Assembly (NCBI RefSeq): GCF_001042655.1
Contig: NZ_AP012332.1
Coordinates: 1,550,001 to 1,614,000, forward strand
DNA from: Gardnerella vaginalis ATCC 14018 = JCM 11026
GTDB lineage: Bacteria; Actinomycetota; Actinomycetes; Actinomycetales; Bifidobacteriaceae
Direction of reading: 5' to 3'
Length of the DNA stretch: 64,000 nt
Shown here in pieces: positions 13,642-25,097 of the stretch; within the stretch, counting starts at the first letter, position 1; each line of letters opens with the position of its first letter. Below the pieces are notes generated by a model. That model was not told where the DNA came from and made no database searches. It saw only the letters and a list, made by a program, of their open reading frames with translations. The position numbers and the translations under genes were made by a program.

Positions 13642-16416
13642 TTATTCAACACTTTTAAGCGAACTAACAGGGTCAATGCGGTCTAACGCGGGATTAGTTG
13701 ACCATTGAACAATTAAAGCAAAAATCAGCGTTGCAAAGCCAGCAATAACATAGCTTAATGGAGACACTTCAACCTCAAAATACAGAGAAGGCATGCGCAA
13801 AGCATTTGTTAACAAGCCTGCAACCAATCTTCCAAGAGGCAAACCAACAAGAATACCAATTACAGTAAGAGTAAGCATCTCCTTATGCACGTAAGCATGA
13901 ACTTCTCTACGATAAAAGCCAAGAACCTTTAAAGTTGCCATCTCTCGCGCACGTTCCGAAATATTAGTGCTTGACAATGTAAACAGCACAGCTAACGCCA
14001 AACCTGCTGCAAGAGTTACTATAAGCGCAACCACAGCATTCATTAAATCAAAGCTAAACGAATGTTTCATGCGCGTAATGTTCATAACAGCTAACACACC
14101 ATCCCTATCTGCCACATGGTCTGCGTAACGCATTCTTGCATCATCGTCTCCACGAAGACGCATAATTAGCGCATTATTCTTAACATTTTTTCCATTTTTA
14201 AAACCGAATATTCTTTCATAGCAGCGAGAAGTCATATAAATATTTGAACCAATAAGATTACGCACGACTGCACGCAACTTCACTTTTGCGCGCTTAAAAC
14301 TGGAGTTTGTTATTGTAATATAGTTTCCGCTCGCAATTCCCAACGACGATGCTGCACTCTGTGAAAGAAGCGGACCATCATCATTAAGTGAAATATTTTG
14401 CAAATTATTGTTAACATCTTGTAGACGAACCATATTAGACAAAGCTGCGGCATCTTTAACAACTACGATTTGTACGCTTTCAGAATCTCCAACGATTTTA
14501 TTATGCGAATTGTTATTGGAATTGCTATTAGATTTACCATTATCTGCATCGCTTTTTGCGATTTCTCCAGAGCTAATGTAGGCAGGCAAAATGGTATCAA
14601 CAAGATTGCTGGATTTATCTTTTTGCACACTTTTCTTCATATTTTGAAATGCATCTGGAGTGGAAATAGAAATCATATCGTAGCGGTAAATGCCGTCATA
14701 TTGGCGGATTCCAAGAGTGGCTACAGTATCGTTTAATGCTAAAGCACACACGATTAATGCCGTGCAACCAGCTACACCGCCAATCGTCATAAATAGTCTG
14801 CCTTTAAAACGAGCCAGATTCCTTATAGATACTTTGTTGAGGAAACTTAGACGATTCCAGATAAAAGGTAAATGTTCAAGAAGCACGCGAGCGCCAGCTT
14901 TTGGAGATTTTGGACGCAATAATGCCGCTGGTACTTGCCTTGTCTCCCTCCAGCTTACGATTATTGTGCATATTGCAACTGGTATTACAAACGCGAGTAC
15001 ACAAATCGAACCATAAAGCCAATCGTATCGTAAAACAACTCCTGGAACTGTGTACAATCCGCGCAAAATCTTAAGTAATAAAGATGGAATTGCTAAGAAT
15101 CCTAGAATATCGCCAATTCCGCCTCCTACTAGACAAGCAAAAATCGCAAAGAAAGCGTGCCTTGTTATTGCTGCGCAACGTCCATAACCTAAGCTTAAGT
15201 ACGTTCCAATTAGTCCTCGTTCTTCTTCTACCATTCTTGCCATGGCTGTTAGGCTCATCATCATTGCCACCACAAGAAAAAGCACTGGGAAAGCGTATCC
15301 AAGAGATTGAATCGAGGCAACATCAGAACGCAAGCGAGTATAGCTCCCGTTTGATATGCGAGCAAAAATATGCCATCTTGCTTGAGGAACATGCTTTTGC
15401 ACTTCTGTCTTAATTTTTGCGTAAATTTGTGCGCGAGCCTTAGCTAAAACCGAGTCGGGAGCGTTTTTAAGCATTGGCATATTGGCTATAGTTTGATCTA
15501 CTTGTTGATTAGTCTGGTCTTTTACAACCTGATTTGTGCGCGCCTCTTGGCAATCACTCTGCACACTGTCTTTAATTTGGTTTGAAGCATTTGCCACAAT
15601 TGCGCGATACTTTTGCGAAAAATCGTTAACGCGTCGAGCCTCATTTAGGCGCACATATATAGCTGTGTATGGAAGATTATTTGTGCTTTCAGTAATCGCA
15701 GAGGTAAAAATAGGGTAGCGTGATATTACGGAATTGCGGAAAGCTTTTGATTGATACCCGTTTGGATTATCCAAATCGTTTACGTCTAACACGCTTCCTG
15801 TGATTAGAAGCTTATATTTTTGATTTTGAATCGGTTGATTAGACGAATTAGGCTGATTAGTGACTTGTTGCATACTCAAAAACAGTGTGCTACCAATTCG
15901 CAATCCGCTATCGTGCAAAAATCGTTCAGTTACCACAGCTTGACGATTGTTTGTTGGCATATTGCCACGCATCAAATGCAGACGATTCAGTTTTTTAACA
16001 TTGTGATTATATTGCACAACGTTCATTGCATAAGACAAATTGGCATTATTCGAAGGATGAGCAGTAGCTTTAAACGACTTTTCCGCCTCTGCTTCACTAA
16101 CAAATGGCAATTTTTTGATTGCTTTAACATCTTTGTCAGTCAAACCAAGCGTAGAAATAATTTGTAGGTCGTAAGCTTTGAGTTTAGAGTAAGTGTCATT
16201 TGCTCCAAGAAGCATATCGTTGCATCCTGCATAAATGCCAGTCATAACTGCAACGCCAAGCATTGCTATAACTGCTAGTATGCAGAAACGACGCCATTCG
16301 TGAAACCACATTCTAATAGCACTAATAAAAACCATTGGAAAAATAGAACGTGAGCGCTTATTACTAATCGCATATTTACGCTTGATTTTCTTAGATTTTA
16401 CAGTTTCGCTACTCAC
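13642..16416 (-). CDS. ABC transporter permease, FtsX/MacB-like
   Basis: This 924-residue membrane protein has one segment near 36-58 and a large outside domain at about 60-370. A first FtsX-type three-helix block lies around 380-500 (LVVAMMMSLTAMARMVEEER), a second outside domain follows, and a second FtsX block lies around 800-915. It ends with TNPALDRIDPVSSLKSVE, the usual cytoplasmic tail. This is the two-lobed permease that works with a separate LolD/MacB-type ATPase, encoded 21 bp upstream. Such exporters move peptides, lipids or drugs, or act as mechanotransmitters. Substrate unknown. Confidence 0.9.
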   Translation of the reverse strand: MSSETVKSKKIKRKYAISNKRSRSIFPMVFISAIRMWFHEWRRFCILAVIAMLGVAVMTGIYAGCNDMLLGANDTYSKLKAYDLQIISTLGLTDKDVKAIKKLPFVSEAEAEKSFKATAHPSNNANLSYAMNVVQYNHNVKKLNRLHLMRGNMPTNNRQAVVTERFLHDSGLRIGSTLFLSMQQVTNQPNSSNQPIQNQKYKLLITGSVLDVNDLDNPNGYQSKAFRNSVISRYPIFTSAITESTNNLPYTAIYVRLNEARRVNDFSQKYRAIVANASNQIKDSVQSDCQEARTNQVVKDQTNQQVDQTIANMPMLKNAPDSVLAKARAQIYAKIKTEVQKHVPQARWHIFARISNGSYTRLRSDVASIQSLGYAFPVLFLVVAMMMSLTAMARMVEEERGLIGTYLSLGYGRCAAITRHAFFAIFACLVGGGIGDILGFLAIPSLLLKILRGLYTVPGVVLRYDWLYGSICVLAFVIPVAICTIIVSWRETRQVPAALLRPKSPKAGARVLLEHLPFIWNRLSFLNKVSIRNLARFKGRLFMTIGGVAGCTALIVCALALNDTVATLGIRQYDGIYRYDMISISTPDAFQNMKKSVQKDKSSNLVDTILPAYISSGEIAKSDADNGKSNSNSNNNSHNKIVGDSESVQIVVVKDAAALSNMVRLQDVNNNLQNISLNDDGPLLSQSAASSLGIASGNYITITNSSFKRAKVKLRAVVRNLIGSNIYMTSRCYERIFGFKNGKNVKNNALIMRLRGDDDARMRYADHVADRDGVLAVMNITRMKHSFSFDLMNAVVALIVTLAAGLALAVLFTLSSTNISERAREMATLKVLGFYRREVHAYVHKEMLTLTVIGILVGLPLGRLVAGLLTNALRMPSLYFEVEVSPLSYVIAGFATLIFALIVQWSTNPALDRIDPVSSLKSVE

Positions 16417-16437
16417 TACAAACCACCACTCTACAAA

Positions 16438-17139
16438 TCACCATTCAATATCTGCAATTGCCGTAGGATTTTCTTGTACTGTTTCGCTCACGACTTTTCC
16501 AGAATGGAATCTCACAACTTTATGAGCCATAGGAGCAATAGCAGCATTATGAGTAATAATAAGAACCGTCATTCCTTCTTTTTGGCAAATATCTTGCAAT
16601 AATTGCAAAACAGCTTTTCCTGTTTCATAATCTAGCGCACCCGTAGGCTCATCGCATAAAAGCAACTTAGGCTTTTTAGCAAGTGCGCGCGCAATAGAAA
16701 CTCGCTGCTGTTCGCCTCCAGAAAGTTGTGCTGGGAAATTATTAAGTCTTTTTTCCAACCCTACGTCAATAAGTGTTTGAGCTGGATCAAAATGATCTGA
16801 GCAAATTTGTGAAGCAAGCTCCACGTTTTCTAACGCCGTCAAGTTTGGAACAAGATTATAGAATTGAAAAACAAAACCAATATCTTCTCTTCGATACTTT
16901 ACAAGCCCACGACCATTTAGCTTTGTAATATTTAAATCACCAACAGTTACGCTACCGCTTGTTGCCGTATCCATACCGCCTAAAATATTCAATGCTGTAG
17001 TTTTACCTGCGCCCGAAGCCCCTAGTATTACGGTGAGCTTACCGCGCTCGGCTGTAAAACTAGCATCATCTAGAGCGCGCACAACACTTGATCCAGATGG
17101 ATACTCTTTTACAACATGATTAAAAGTTATGTATGCCAC
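16438..17139 (-). CDS. ABC transporter ATP-binding protein, MacB/LolD type
   Basis: The 233-residue ATPase has Walker [19 protein letters not shown], the Q-loop region [20 protein letters not shown], signature [15 protein letters not shown], Walker [13 protein letters not shown] and a switch His in LIITHN. The FQxYNLxPxLTAxENV form and the ending after VVRFHSGK are typical of the MacB/LolD group that pairs with FtsX-type permeases. The partner is the 924-residue permease directly downstream. The protein is cytoplasmic and membrane-associated. Confidence 0.93.
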   Translation of the reverse strand: MAYITFNHVVKEYPSGSSVVRALDDASFTAERGKLTVILGASGAGKTTALNILGGMDTATSGSVTVGDLNITKLNGRGLVKYRREDIGFVFQFYNLVPNLTALENVELASQICSDHFDPAQTLIDVGLEKRLNNFPAQLSGGEQQRVSIARALAKKPKLLLCDEPTGALDYETGKAVLQLLQDICQKEGMTVLIITHNAAIAPMAHKVVRFHSGKVVSETVQENPTAIADIEW

Positions 17140-17218
17140 AATACACCTTGCTTACTTACTACCTAATGACGCTTTTTCTATCAACTTCTTAATTTATTAG
17201 ATTAATATTTAATACTCT

Positions 17219-17839
17219 TCATTGGAATAGAGATACACCACGACGTGCTGTACAATACGCGTTACCAAGCCAAGTATGCCTTGAATTTGGCCATACAGCT
17301 CCAAGACGAGGAGCACCTTGACTCATCCAAATACTCGGCACTCTTCCATCGGAGCTTTTAGATCCGAGAAGATTAAAACCATTTTTTATTTCAAGCCAAT
17401 CTGGATGCTGCGTAACAATCGCCAATCCTTCTTCTAAAGTCAAAGGAAGACGCTCGTCTGAATCTATAAGTTTTCTGGCAACATCTGGCTCACGATTCAA
17501 ATACGATGTGCCTGTATGAGGGTCTAATGCCAAGTAAAATGGACCTTCTGGAGGCTCAAAACCATCTTGTGGCAGAAAACTAGCTATATCTCTAGGCGGC
17601 ATTGTTGTAAAACCAGCCATACGATCAATACTCGTCCTAGAAATTAAGGACTCTGGCGAAACTAGCTCGCGAGTAGGCACAAGAAGAATATTAGTACCCA
17701 AATCGCTTTGCTCAAGAGCGCGAATAAGCGGCAAAGCTAAAGCACGAAACGATGCAGCACTCATATCTGCAACATCTGGGTAGCCAAGAGCAACAATGCG
17801 ATCAAGCTGCTTTTGTATTTCTTGCGAAGCTATAGACAT
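17219..17839 (-). CDS. DUF5701 family protein
   Basis: A 206-residue soluble protein matching, from memory, the actinobacterial DUF5701 family. It shows the conserved ASFRALALPLI near the N-terminus, MPPRDIASFLP in the middle, LTLEEGLAIVTQHPDWL, and the closing SRHTWLGNAYCTARRG. No catalytic function has been established for the family as far as I know. No signal peptide or membrane segment is visible. It lies alone between the ABC exporter and asd on the same strand. Confidence 0.75.
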   Translation of the reverse strand: MSIASQEIQKQLDRIVALGYPDVADMSAASFRALALPLIRALEQSDLGTNILLVPTRELVSPESLISRTSIDRMAGFTTMPPRDIASFLPQDGFEPPEGPFYLALDPHTGTSYLNREPDVARKLIDSDERLPLTLEEGLAIVTQHPDWLEIKNGFNLLGSKSSDGRVPSIWMSQGAPRLGAVWPNSRHTWLGNAYCTARRGVSLFQ

Positions 17840-17890
17840 AATTACATTTTACGTAAAATTTTTTATAATAGCTAATTCGCGCAGGTCTAA

Positions 17891-19012
<1,122 letters not shown>

Positions 19013-19046
19013 TTAAGCGTGATTTTTGCGTAATTTTTTCGCGCGA

Positions 19047-19628
19047 TTAGCGTCCGCTTCCTCCATAAACAACAGCTTCGACTTTGCTTGCGTCTAATCC
19101 GTAGGCTGTGTGAAGCGCACGAACCGCTTCGTCAAGCTGTTTTACTGGAACAATCGCTGCAATACGAATTTCTGATGTAGAAATCATAAGAATATTAATA
19201 CCGTGATCACTTAGCGCTGTAAAGAAGGTTGCTGCGAGACCAGAATAGGTTTTCATTCCAACGCCAACAACTGCGACTTTGCCAACAGAAGGGTCCACGT
19301 CCATAGACGTAAATTGCAATTCGCCGCGCGCGCCCTGCAATACCTTGCACACAGCGTCTAGGGACGAGCTTGGAGCCGTAAGCGATATGTCAGCCGTTTC
19401 GGTGGATGCGCTTGCCTGAGCAATCATGTCTATGTTAACGTCTGCAGCAGCAAGAGTTGTAAACACTTTTGCAGCATTTCCAGGCTTATCGGGAACGCCT
19501 CGAAGAGTAATCATAGATTCGCTTCTATCGTGTGCAACGCCAGAAATCACAGGGGTCTCTGGGCCTAAGTCTGGGAATAAATCGCCCATTGTTGAGCGAA
19601 TGTCTACATTTGTTATTTTATTTGCCAT
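19047..19628 (-). CDS. ACT-domain protein, aspartokinase regulatory subunit
   Basis: A 193-residue protein with two ACT domains. The first is at about 30-105 (ESMITLRGVPDKPGNAAKVF, with DVNIDMIAQ), the second at about 110-185 (VAVVGVGMKTYSGLAATFF, with GINILMISTSEIRI). This is the lysine/threonine-sensing half of aspartokinase, encoded separately and in a different reading frame from the catalytic half upstream. A ribosome binding site AAGGCGG precedes the ATG, which supports independent translation. In corynebacteria a comparable beta subunit is made from an internal start. Here it is a stand-alone gene. Confidence 0.88.
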   Translation of the reverse strand: MANKITNVDIRSTMGDLFPDLGPETPVISGVAHDRSESMITLRGVPDKPGNAAKVFTTLAAADVNIDMIAQASASTETADISLTAPSSSLDAVCKVLQGARGELQFTSMDVDPSVGKVAVVGVGMKTYSGLAATFFTALSDHGINILMISTSEIRIAAIVPVKQLDEAVRALHTAYGLDASKVEAVVYGGSGR

Positions 19629-19698
19629 TTTTGCCGCCTTATGTCTATTGCCTATGCGTTCTGTCTGTTGTTATGCTTGTGTCTTCTTTAATAAATAA

Positions 19699-20463
19699 TT
19701 AGTTTAAATTCGGCAAGCTCTTTGGATTTACTCCACTCGGCACAATTAATGTTCCGTTTCTGTGCGAAAACGAGCTGCGAACATGAAGAGGCATACTGAA
19801 TCTTTGTGCGTATTCAACGCATCTCAAAGCTAACACTCGAGATCCGCAAGATGACATCTCAAGCATTGAATCATAATCGATAACAGGAATTCGCTTTGCG
19901 GTTGGAACAATTCGAGGATCTGCCGTAAATACGCCATCAACATCTGTGTAAATCTCGCAAACATCTGCTCCAAGAGCAACAGCAAGCGCCACTGCCGAAG
20001 TGTCTGATCCGCCTCTACCAAGCGTTGTGTCGTCACCAATCTCGCTGATTCCTTGGAATCCTGCAACAATAGCAACACTGCCTTTTTTAAGCGCATGCTG
20101 AACACGATCTGGCTTAACAGCGCGAATATGAGCTGCTCCAAATTGCGCGTCTGTCATAAATCCAGCTTGAGAACCAGTAAAAGAGTATGCGTGCGAGCCT
20201 TGAGCATGAATAGCCATTGCTAGAAGACTCATGGAAATACGCTCTCCTGCAGTCATAAGCATATCCATCTCTCTAGCAGGAGGATGCGCATTTACACTCA
20301 TTGCTTGGTCAATCAAGTCGTCTGTGGTATCTCCCATAGCGGAAACGACAACAGCAACATCGTTACCAGCAGCTTTTGTATCAAGAATCCTTTTGGCTAC
20401 ACGCTGAATTGCGTCCGTATCTTCTACGGACGATCCACCGTATTTCTGCACTATAAGAGCCAC
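19699..20463 (-). CDS. lysC: Aspartokinase catalytic subunit
   Basis: The 254-residue kinase phosphorylates aspartate as the entry to lysine, threonine and methionine synthesis. It opens with the signature [16 protein letters not shown] and has the [14 protein letters not shown] block, [14 protein letters not shown] and the [13 protein letters not shown] nucleotide-binding segment. It stops at about the point where the ACT region of full-length enzymes (some 420-450 residues) begins. The ACT half is the next gene, 70 bp downstream. Together they add up to a normal enzyme. Confidence 0.92.
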   Translation of the reverse strand: MALIVQKYGGSSVEDTDAIQRVAKRILDTKAAGNDVAVVVSAMGDTTDDLIDQAMSVNAHPPAREMDMLMTAGERISMSLLAMAIHAQGSHAYSFTGSQAGFMTDAQFGAAHIRAVKPDRVQHALKKGSVAIVAGFQGISEIGDDTTLGRGGSDTSAVALAVALGADVCEIYTDVDGVFTADPRIVPTAKRIPVIDYDSMLEMSSCGSRVLALRCVEYAQRFSMPLHVRSSFSHRNGTLIVPSGVNPKSLPNLN

Positions 20464-20665
20464 TGTAACCCCTTATGTTCAGCCGTCACTATTATCTAAA
20501 GCACGCTAATGCAATAAGAATTAATCCAAATAAGACTAATCTAAAATTAGACTATCAACTGTGCTCTATTTATTTTTAGTTTTAGAGATATTATGAGTGG
20601 CGTATATACAACAAGCGGTTTCTTGCGACTTATCAAACGCGTTTGCTTATGAATTCACAAATCTT

Positions 20666-21274
20666 CTATACTTCTTGTCTTCCTGCAAATGCGCGACCAA
20701 GAGTTATCTCGTCTGCATACTCTAAGTCTCCACCAACTGGCAATCCGCTTGCAAGTCGCGTAATACTTATGTCAAGCGGCTCAAGCAAACGTGCTAAATA
20801 AGTTACTGTAGCTTCTCCTTCAATATTTGGGTCAAGCGCTAAAATGACTTCTTTTACTTGCGCGTCTTTTAAGCGCTCAAGTAGTTGCGTTATTTTTAAG
20901 TCTGCAGGTCCAACGTTTGCCATTGGATTAATGGCACCGCCCAAAACGTGGTAAACGCCAGCGTATTCGTGAGTTCTCTCAATGCTCATAATGTCTTTTG
21001 GCTCTTCTACAACGCATATTTTTGTGTGATCTCTTCGCGGATCTTGGCAAATAACACAAGGACTTTGCTCGCAAACATTTCCGCAAATTTCACAAAATCG
21101 CACATTCTCGCGCAAGTCACTGATTGCGCCAATTAAATCCTGCGTTTGTACATCAGATGATGAAAGTATATAGAATGCAATTCGCTGCGCGCCTTTTGGT
21201 CCTATTCCTGGAAGCTTAGAGAACGCATCAATAACTCTGCCTATTGCACCGTCATACGATGACACGTTATGCAC
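20666..21274 (-). CDS. recR: Recombination mediator RecR
   Basis: A 202-residue DNA repair protein that helps load RecA with RecF and RecO. It has the helix-hairpin-helix LPGIGPKGAQRIAFYIL, the four-cysteine zinc finger (FCEICGNVCEQSPCVICQD) and the Toprim domain with VVEEPKDIMSIERT and LALDPNIEGEAT. It closes with the family block LASGLPVGGDLEYADEITLG. The gene follows dnaX by 6 bp, the usual dnaX-recR arrangement, so the two should be co-transcribed. Confidence 0.96.
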   Translation of the reverse strand: MHNVSSYDGAIGRVIDAFSKLPGIGPKGAQRIAFYILSSSDVQTQDLIGAISDLRENVRFCEICGNVCEQSPCVICQDPRRDHTKICVVEEPKDIMSIERTHEYAGVYHVLGGAINPMANVGPADLKITQLLERLKDAQVKEVILALDPNIEGEATVTYLARLLEPLDISITRLASGLPVGGDLEYADEITLGRAFAGRQEV

Positions 21275-21280
21275 TTTTAC

Positions 21281-23596
21281 TTACTCCTCTTGCTTTCGCT
21301 TATGCAATCCTGCATTTTTAGGATTTTTTGGATCACTTGCAGCGAATTCTTTTACAGATTTCACCTCAAACATCTTCTCTAAATCATCTATGCTCAAATT
21401 GGTTGCCGACTCTAACGATTCGTCCTGCATTGAACATTCGTCTTCTTGCGCGCCGTTTACACCATCAGAGATTCGTGCTTTTGACTCATTATCTGCCTGT
21501 GATTCTGAATTTGCGCGCTGAGGATTTTGCTGGCTTATCTTCGACTTTTGCCCCCATTGCTGCGCGTTAGATGCAGCGTTATCTGCGTTTTCTGAATCGT
21601 TTACTACTTCAGCATTAAAATCTGCATTCTGTAATGCAGCAATCGCATCTCCCATTGGAGCAGATCCCATACCTGCCCATGCGTCATCTTTCTCAATATC
21701 TAAATCTAAAGCACTTTCTGAAATTGCAGAACCAGATAAATCGCTAGCCTCCGCACCAGCACTTGAATCGTCACTAGAGCCAGCATCATCGCTACTGGAA
21801 TTCGAATTATTTGAATTTGAATCAGAACTTTTCTCGATTATTTTTCCGAATCCTTTTACGATTCCAGCTTTTCGCATAAGCAAGTCTCGCTTAACTTGTG
21901 CTAGTCGTTGCGGAGTCATTCTTGCAACAGACTCCACTTTTTCGCCGTTTGCAGCTACTAAATCTGGCGCTATTGCAACGTTTTTTCCAAATGCGTCTTT
22001 TACTTTGTTCATAACCACAACTGGCACTTTTTTACCATCGTAAGGTTCTGTTGTGCAAATCGCGAGCGCAAACGCATGTTGGCTTATAGGCTGGTCAAAA
22101 GTTAATACAAGCCTTCTTTTTGATGCATTTCCATCGTCTAATCTAACTTTTGGAACGCGATCTCTCTCTACGTATTCACGAACATCGTCTGGCAGATTTT
22201 TAACCAGATTATCCCAAGTTTCGTCCACGTCAAGCTCTTGTGTTGTCTGTTTTTCAACGGTTGCAGTTGACCAATTCGCTTGCGTGTTATTGTTGATTTC
22301 AGATTTATCATCAAGAATTACCGAAGGAGCTTCAGCAATTTTTACTGGATTTACTGGATTAACAGGATTAACTGAATTTACAGCAGAATTTGAACCAATA
22401 AAATGCCTTGCAGAAGATGCAGGATGCGAGGAGGACTTTGCAAGAGATTGATTAGTGGCTTTAGAAAATGGTTCCTGCGCAGTAGTACCAGATTGCATAT
22501 CAGCAAGAAGTCTAGCCATAAGAATCTCAAGATTCATTCTAGGAGAAACCGCATTTGCCATTCCCGCAAAAGCATTATTGACGATTTCTGCCATTTTGGA
22601 CAAGCTTCTCAAAGTTAGCTGACTTGATTGTCGTTGCAAATCTTGCATGTCTTCTGGCGATAAATCGCCTAACAAGTTTTTAGCACAATTTGGACCAGCA
22701 GAAACCAAAAGCAACAAATCACGCAACCGTCCGAGAAGATCTTCCACAAACTTACGAGTGTCAAATCCTCCGACTACCACTTTTTGTACAACTTCATACA
22801 GTTTTGCACCGTCTTTTTCAATAAGAGCATCAATAACATCTGCAATAAGATTAGAAGGCGTAAAACCAAGCAAAGCAACTGCTGAATCTAACGAGATAAC
22901 ACCATCATCTGAGCCAATCATAAGCTGATCTAAAACAGATAATGTGTCTCGCATGGATCCGCCGCCAGCGCGCATAGCAAGCCGCAAAACGCCCTTTTGC
23001 GCTTGAATACCTTCCTTTTTGCAAATGTCTTGCAAATACGGTCCCATTACTTCTGGAGGAACAAGTCTAAACGGATAATGGTGGGTTCTAGAACGTATAG
23101 TTCCAATCACCTTATCTGGTTCAGTAGTGGCAAAAATAAACATAACATGCTCAGGTGGCTCTTCCACAATCTTCAGCAAAGCATTGAATCCTTGCGGAGT
23201 TACCATGTGCGCTTCATCAAGAATAAAAATCTTATATCGATCGCGCGCTGGAGCGAAACCTGCACGTTCGCGTAATTCTCTAGCATCGTCAACACCATTG
23301 TGGCTTGCAGCATCTATTTCTACAACGTCTATTGAACCTGATCCGCCTGTTGCAAGATCTTTACAGCTTTGGCATTTTCCGCATGGTTTAGAAGTAGGAC
23401 CCTCTTTGCAGTTAATACAACGAGCAAGAATACGCGCAGAGCTTGTTTTTCCACAACCGCGTGGACCCGAAAATAGGTAGGCGTGCGTTATTTTGCCTTG
23501 ATCTAGCGCTCTCATAAGAGGAACGGTAACTTGATTCTGTCCTATCACTCCTTCAAACGTGTCTGGACGATACCTTCGATACAATGCAAGTGCCAT
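21281..23596 (-). CDS. dnaX: DNA polymerase III subunit gamma/tau
   Basis: A 771-residue clamp-loader ATPase. Residues 1-370 hold the AAA+ domain: ALYRRYRPDTFEGVIGQ, Walker A GPRGCGKTSSARILA, a four-Cys zinc module (CINCKEG, CGKCQSC), Walker B IFILDEAHM and the sensor region ATTEPDKVI. Then come domain III and a long variable part with an Asn-Pro-Val repeat (residues about 400-412). A C-terminal region rich in Ser, Asp and Asn ends LHKRKQEE. I noticed no obvious frameshift site for a shorter gamma form. It is first in the dnaX-recR unit. Confidence 0.95.
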   Translation of the reverse strand: MALALYRRYRPDTFEGVIGQNQVTVPLMRALDQGKITHAYLFSGPRGCGKTSSARILARCINCKEGPTSKPCGKCQSCKDLATGGSGSIDVVEIDAASHNGVDDARELRERAGFAPARDRYKIFILDEAHMVTPQGFNALLKIVEEPPEHVMFIFATTEPDKVIGTIRSRTHHYPFRLVPPEVMGPYLQDICKKEGIQAQKGVLRLAMRAGGGSMRDTLSVLDQLMIGSDDGVISLDSAVALLGFTPSNLIADVIDALIEKDGAKLYEVVQKVVVGGFDTRKFVEDLLGRLRDLLLLVSAGPNCAKNLLGDLSPEDMQDLQRQSSQLTLRSLSKMAEIVNNAFAGMANAVSPRMNLEILMARLLADMQSGTTAQEPFSKATNQSLAKSSSHPASSARHFIGSNSAVNSVNPVNPVNPVKIAEAPSVILDDKSEINNNTQANWSTATVEKQTTQELDVDETWDNLVKNLPDDVREYVERDRVPKVRLDDGNASKRRLVLTFDQPISQHAFALAICTTEPYDGKKVPVVVMNKVKDAFGKNVAIAPDLVAANGEKVESVARMTPQRLAQVKRDLLMRKAGIVKGFGKIIEKSSDSNSNNSNSSSDDAGSSDDSSAGAEASDLSGSAISESALDLDIEKDDAWAGMGSAPMGDAIAALQNADFNAEVVNDSENADNAASNAQQWGQKSKISQQNPQRANSESQADNESKARISDGVNGAQEDECSMQDESLESATNLSIDDLEKMFEVKSVKEFAASDPKNPKNAGLHKRKQEE

Positions 23597-23750
23597 AACT
23601 ATAACCTACCGTCACCTGAATATTAGCTCAACTCTACTTGAGCAAAGTTTCTGTTCTATTCTAAACATTTAGACATTAACATGCTAATCGCCTATTAACA
23701 TGCTACATTATGACCAATCGCATGAATACTTGATATTTTCCACACACTTA

Positions 23751-24161
23751 TTAGCCACAATCTATTAAACCAGCTCTAGCCGTTACATTTATCTTATTAA
23801 CCATAGGAAGTCGTAAAGGCACACTTAGACTGATTAATACATCATCATCTTTTTCAACACAAGATTCTATTTTCCCATTATTTGCCTTTGCTGTGCGCTC
23901 TGCAACTTGACATGCATCATCTTGCATATTTCTCATAGCAACTGCACCTGATATAGCCGATGCATTTGCAAGAGCGTAAGCTCGGTGTTTTTGCACCAAA
24001 ATTGACCCTAAAGTTGCACAAACAACAAGCATAGAGCAGATTGCTATTACCAATCCTATGCCTAACATAGTTCCAGAACCACAATCTGCTCTACGCAAAT
24101 GTTTAAAACTGTAATATTGCGTATTTAAAATGCTTAATCGCTTACATATTTTTTGACTCAT
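23751..24161 (-). CDS. TadE-like protein of the actinobacterial Tad neighbourhood
   Basis: A 136-residue protein with one membrane segment at about 31-58 (GSGTMLGIGLVIAICSMLVV) and an outside domain with paired cysteines. It resembles the small Rv3654c-type protein that ends actinobacterial Tad-like clusters, annotated as 'helicase/secretion neighborhood TadE-like protein'. The segment before the membrane helix reads CGSGTMLG, like a prepilin cleavage site. Its start overlaps the stop of the preceding TadE-like gene by 4 bp, indicating coupled translation. Confidence 0.72.
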   Translation of the reverse strand: MSQKICKRLSILNTQYYSFKHLRRADCGSGTMLGIGLVIAICSMLVVCATLGSILVQKHRAYALANASAISGAVAMRNMQDDACQVAERTAKANNGKIESCVEKDDDVLISLSVPLRLPMVNKINVTARAGLIDCG

Positions 24162-24562
24162 ATTAAAACCTGGCTAATGCGAGCTTCCACAGACAATGGC
24201 AATACTTTTAAAGGGTCTGGCACAACTGGGCAGCTTACAACAATATCTGCCATATTCCCAACATATTTGACTTTTACAGAACTATTAACTCCAGATACTT
24301 TAGATACTATATTTTGCGCATCTTTAGAATTGTGGTGCGAAGCAACATAGTATGCTACTTGACCTGCTGCATCATGGCAATTCATTGTATTTACTACTGA
24401 TTTACCAACAAAAAATAACGTTAAAGCAAGTACCACAACTGCAGGAAGAATAATCGCAAATTCTGCGGTAACAGCCCCAGAATCTTTTGAATTATTTATC
24501 TTATGACAATTATTCTTAGTCGTTCTCTTATCTAAAATGTTCAAAAATACATGATTCTCCAT
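24158..24562 (-). CDS. TadE family pseudopilin-like protein
   Basis: A 134-residue protein with the hallmark DSGAVTAEFAIILPAVVVLA at about 28-47: a charged leader, a Gly-Ala cleavage context, Glu five residues into the hydrophobic stretch, and one membrane helix. The remainder faces outside and has two cysteines. TadE-type minor pseudopilins act with Flp pilins and the TadABC machine. The gene overlaps the next by 4 bp. Confidence 0.8.
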   Translation of the reverse strand: MENHVFLNILDKRTTKNNCHKINNSKDSGAVTAEFAIILPAVVVLALTLFFVGKSVVNTMNCHDAAGQVAYYVASHHNSKDAQNIVSKVSGVNSSVKVKYVGNMADIVVSCPVVPDPLKVLPLSVEARISQVLI

Positions 24563-24720
24563 TTTGTCTCGTTTCTTTTCGCATTAGTTAAAATCCCACA
24601 ACAAATCACATAAACATCACGGTCAAAAAACTTTATAAATATTTCATATCACGTTTTTCAAAGTATGTTTTAAGTTTCACGCAATGTTTCACAGTTTTAC
24701 AAATGACTATTTACTTAAAG

Positions 24721-25002
24721 CTAGCTAACATGTAGAGCTTTTGTAACAAGCTCACTGATAGCTGTACGAACAGCATCTGATTTGGCAATAGCAATAAGCA
24801 CTGTAGCAAAAGCTGTGGCAGCTATAAGAACAACAGCATATTCTGCCGTAACAGCCCCATCATCACACTGCTTTAAATCTTTGCTCAAACGATTCTGCAT
24901 GTTATTACATGCTTGTTCAGCTTTAATTAATCCTTCATTCATTCGCATTGAACACATGCAATACCATGTTGACAATGCAGCAGTAATTGATCTCATAATC
25001 AC
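24721..25002 (-). CDS. Flp-pilin-like small protein (DUF4244 type)
   Basis: A 93-residue protein whose core is CDDGAVTAEYAVVLIAATAF, the Flp/DUF4244 pilin pattern with a prepilin-type site and Glu5-Tyr. A single helix runs from there almost to the end. The leader before the site is unusually long if translation starts at 25002; an internal ATG at about 24900 (MQNRLSKDL) would give a leader of usual length and is an equally good start. It is the likely major pilin or structural subunit of the cluster. Confidence 0.75.
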   Translation of the reverse strand: MIMRSITAALSTWYCMCSMRMNEGLIKAEQACNNMQNRLSKDLKQCDDGAVTAEYAVVLIAATAFATVLIAIAKSDAVRTAISELVTKALHVS

Positions 25003-25097
25003 TCACCGTTACCTTTCTTTTTGTTATTTTTATTGTTATTTTTCTTTTATTTATGTACCCAATATTGGGATACAAATTTTTTATTTTTAGATTGCGA

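Noticed and set aside
19629..19698. Sequencing frameshift joining the aspartokinase halves
   Set aside because: The 70 bp gap contains a ribosome binding site, and both proteins have complete ends for their domains.
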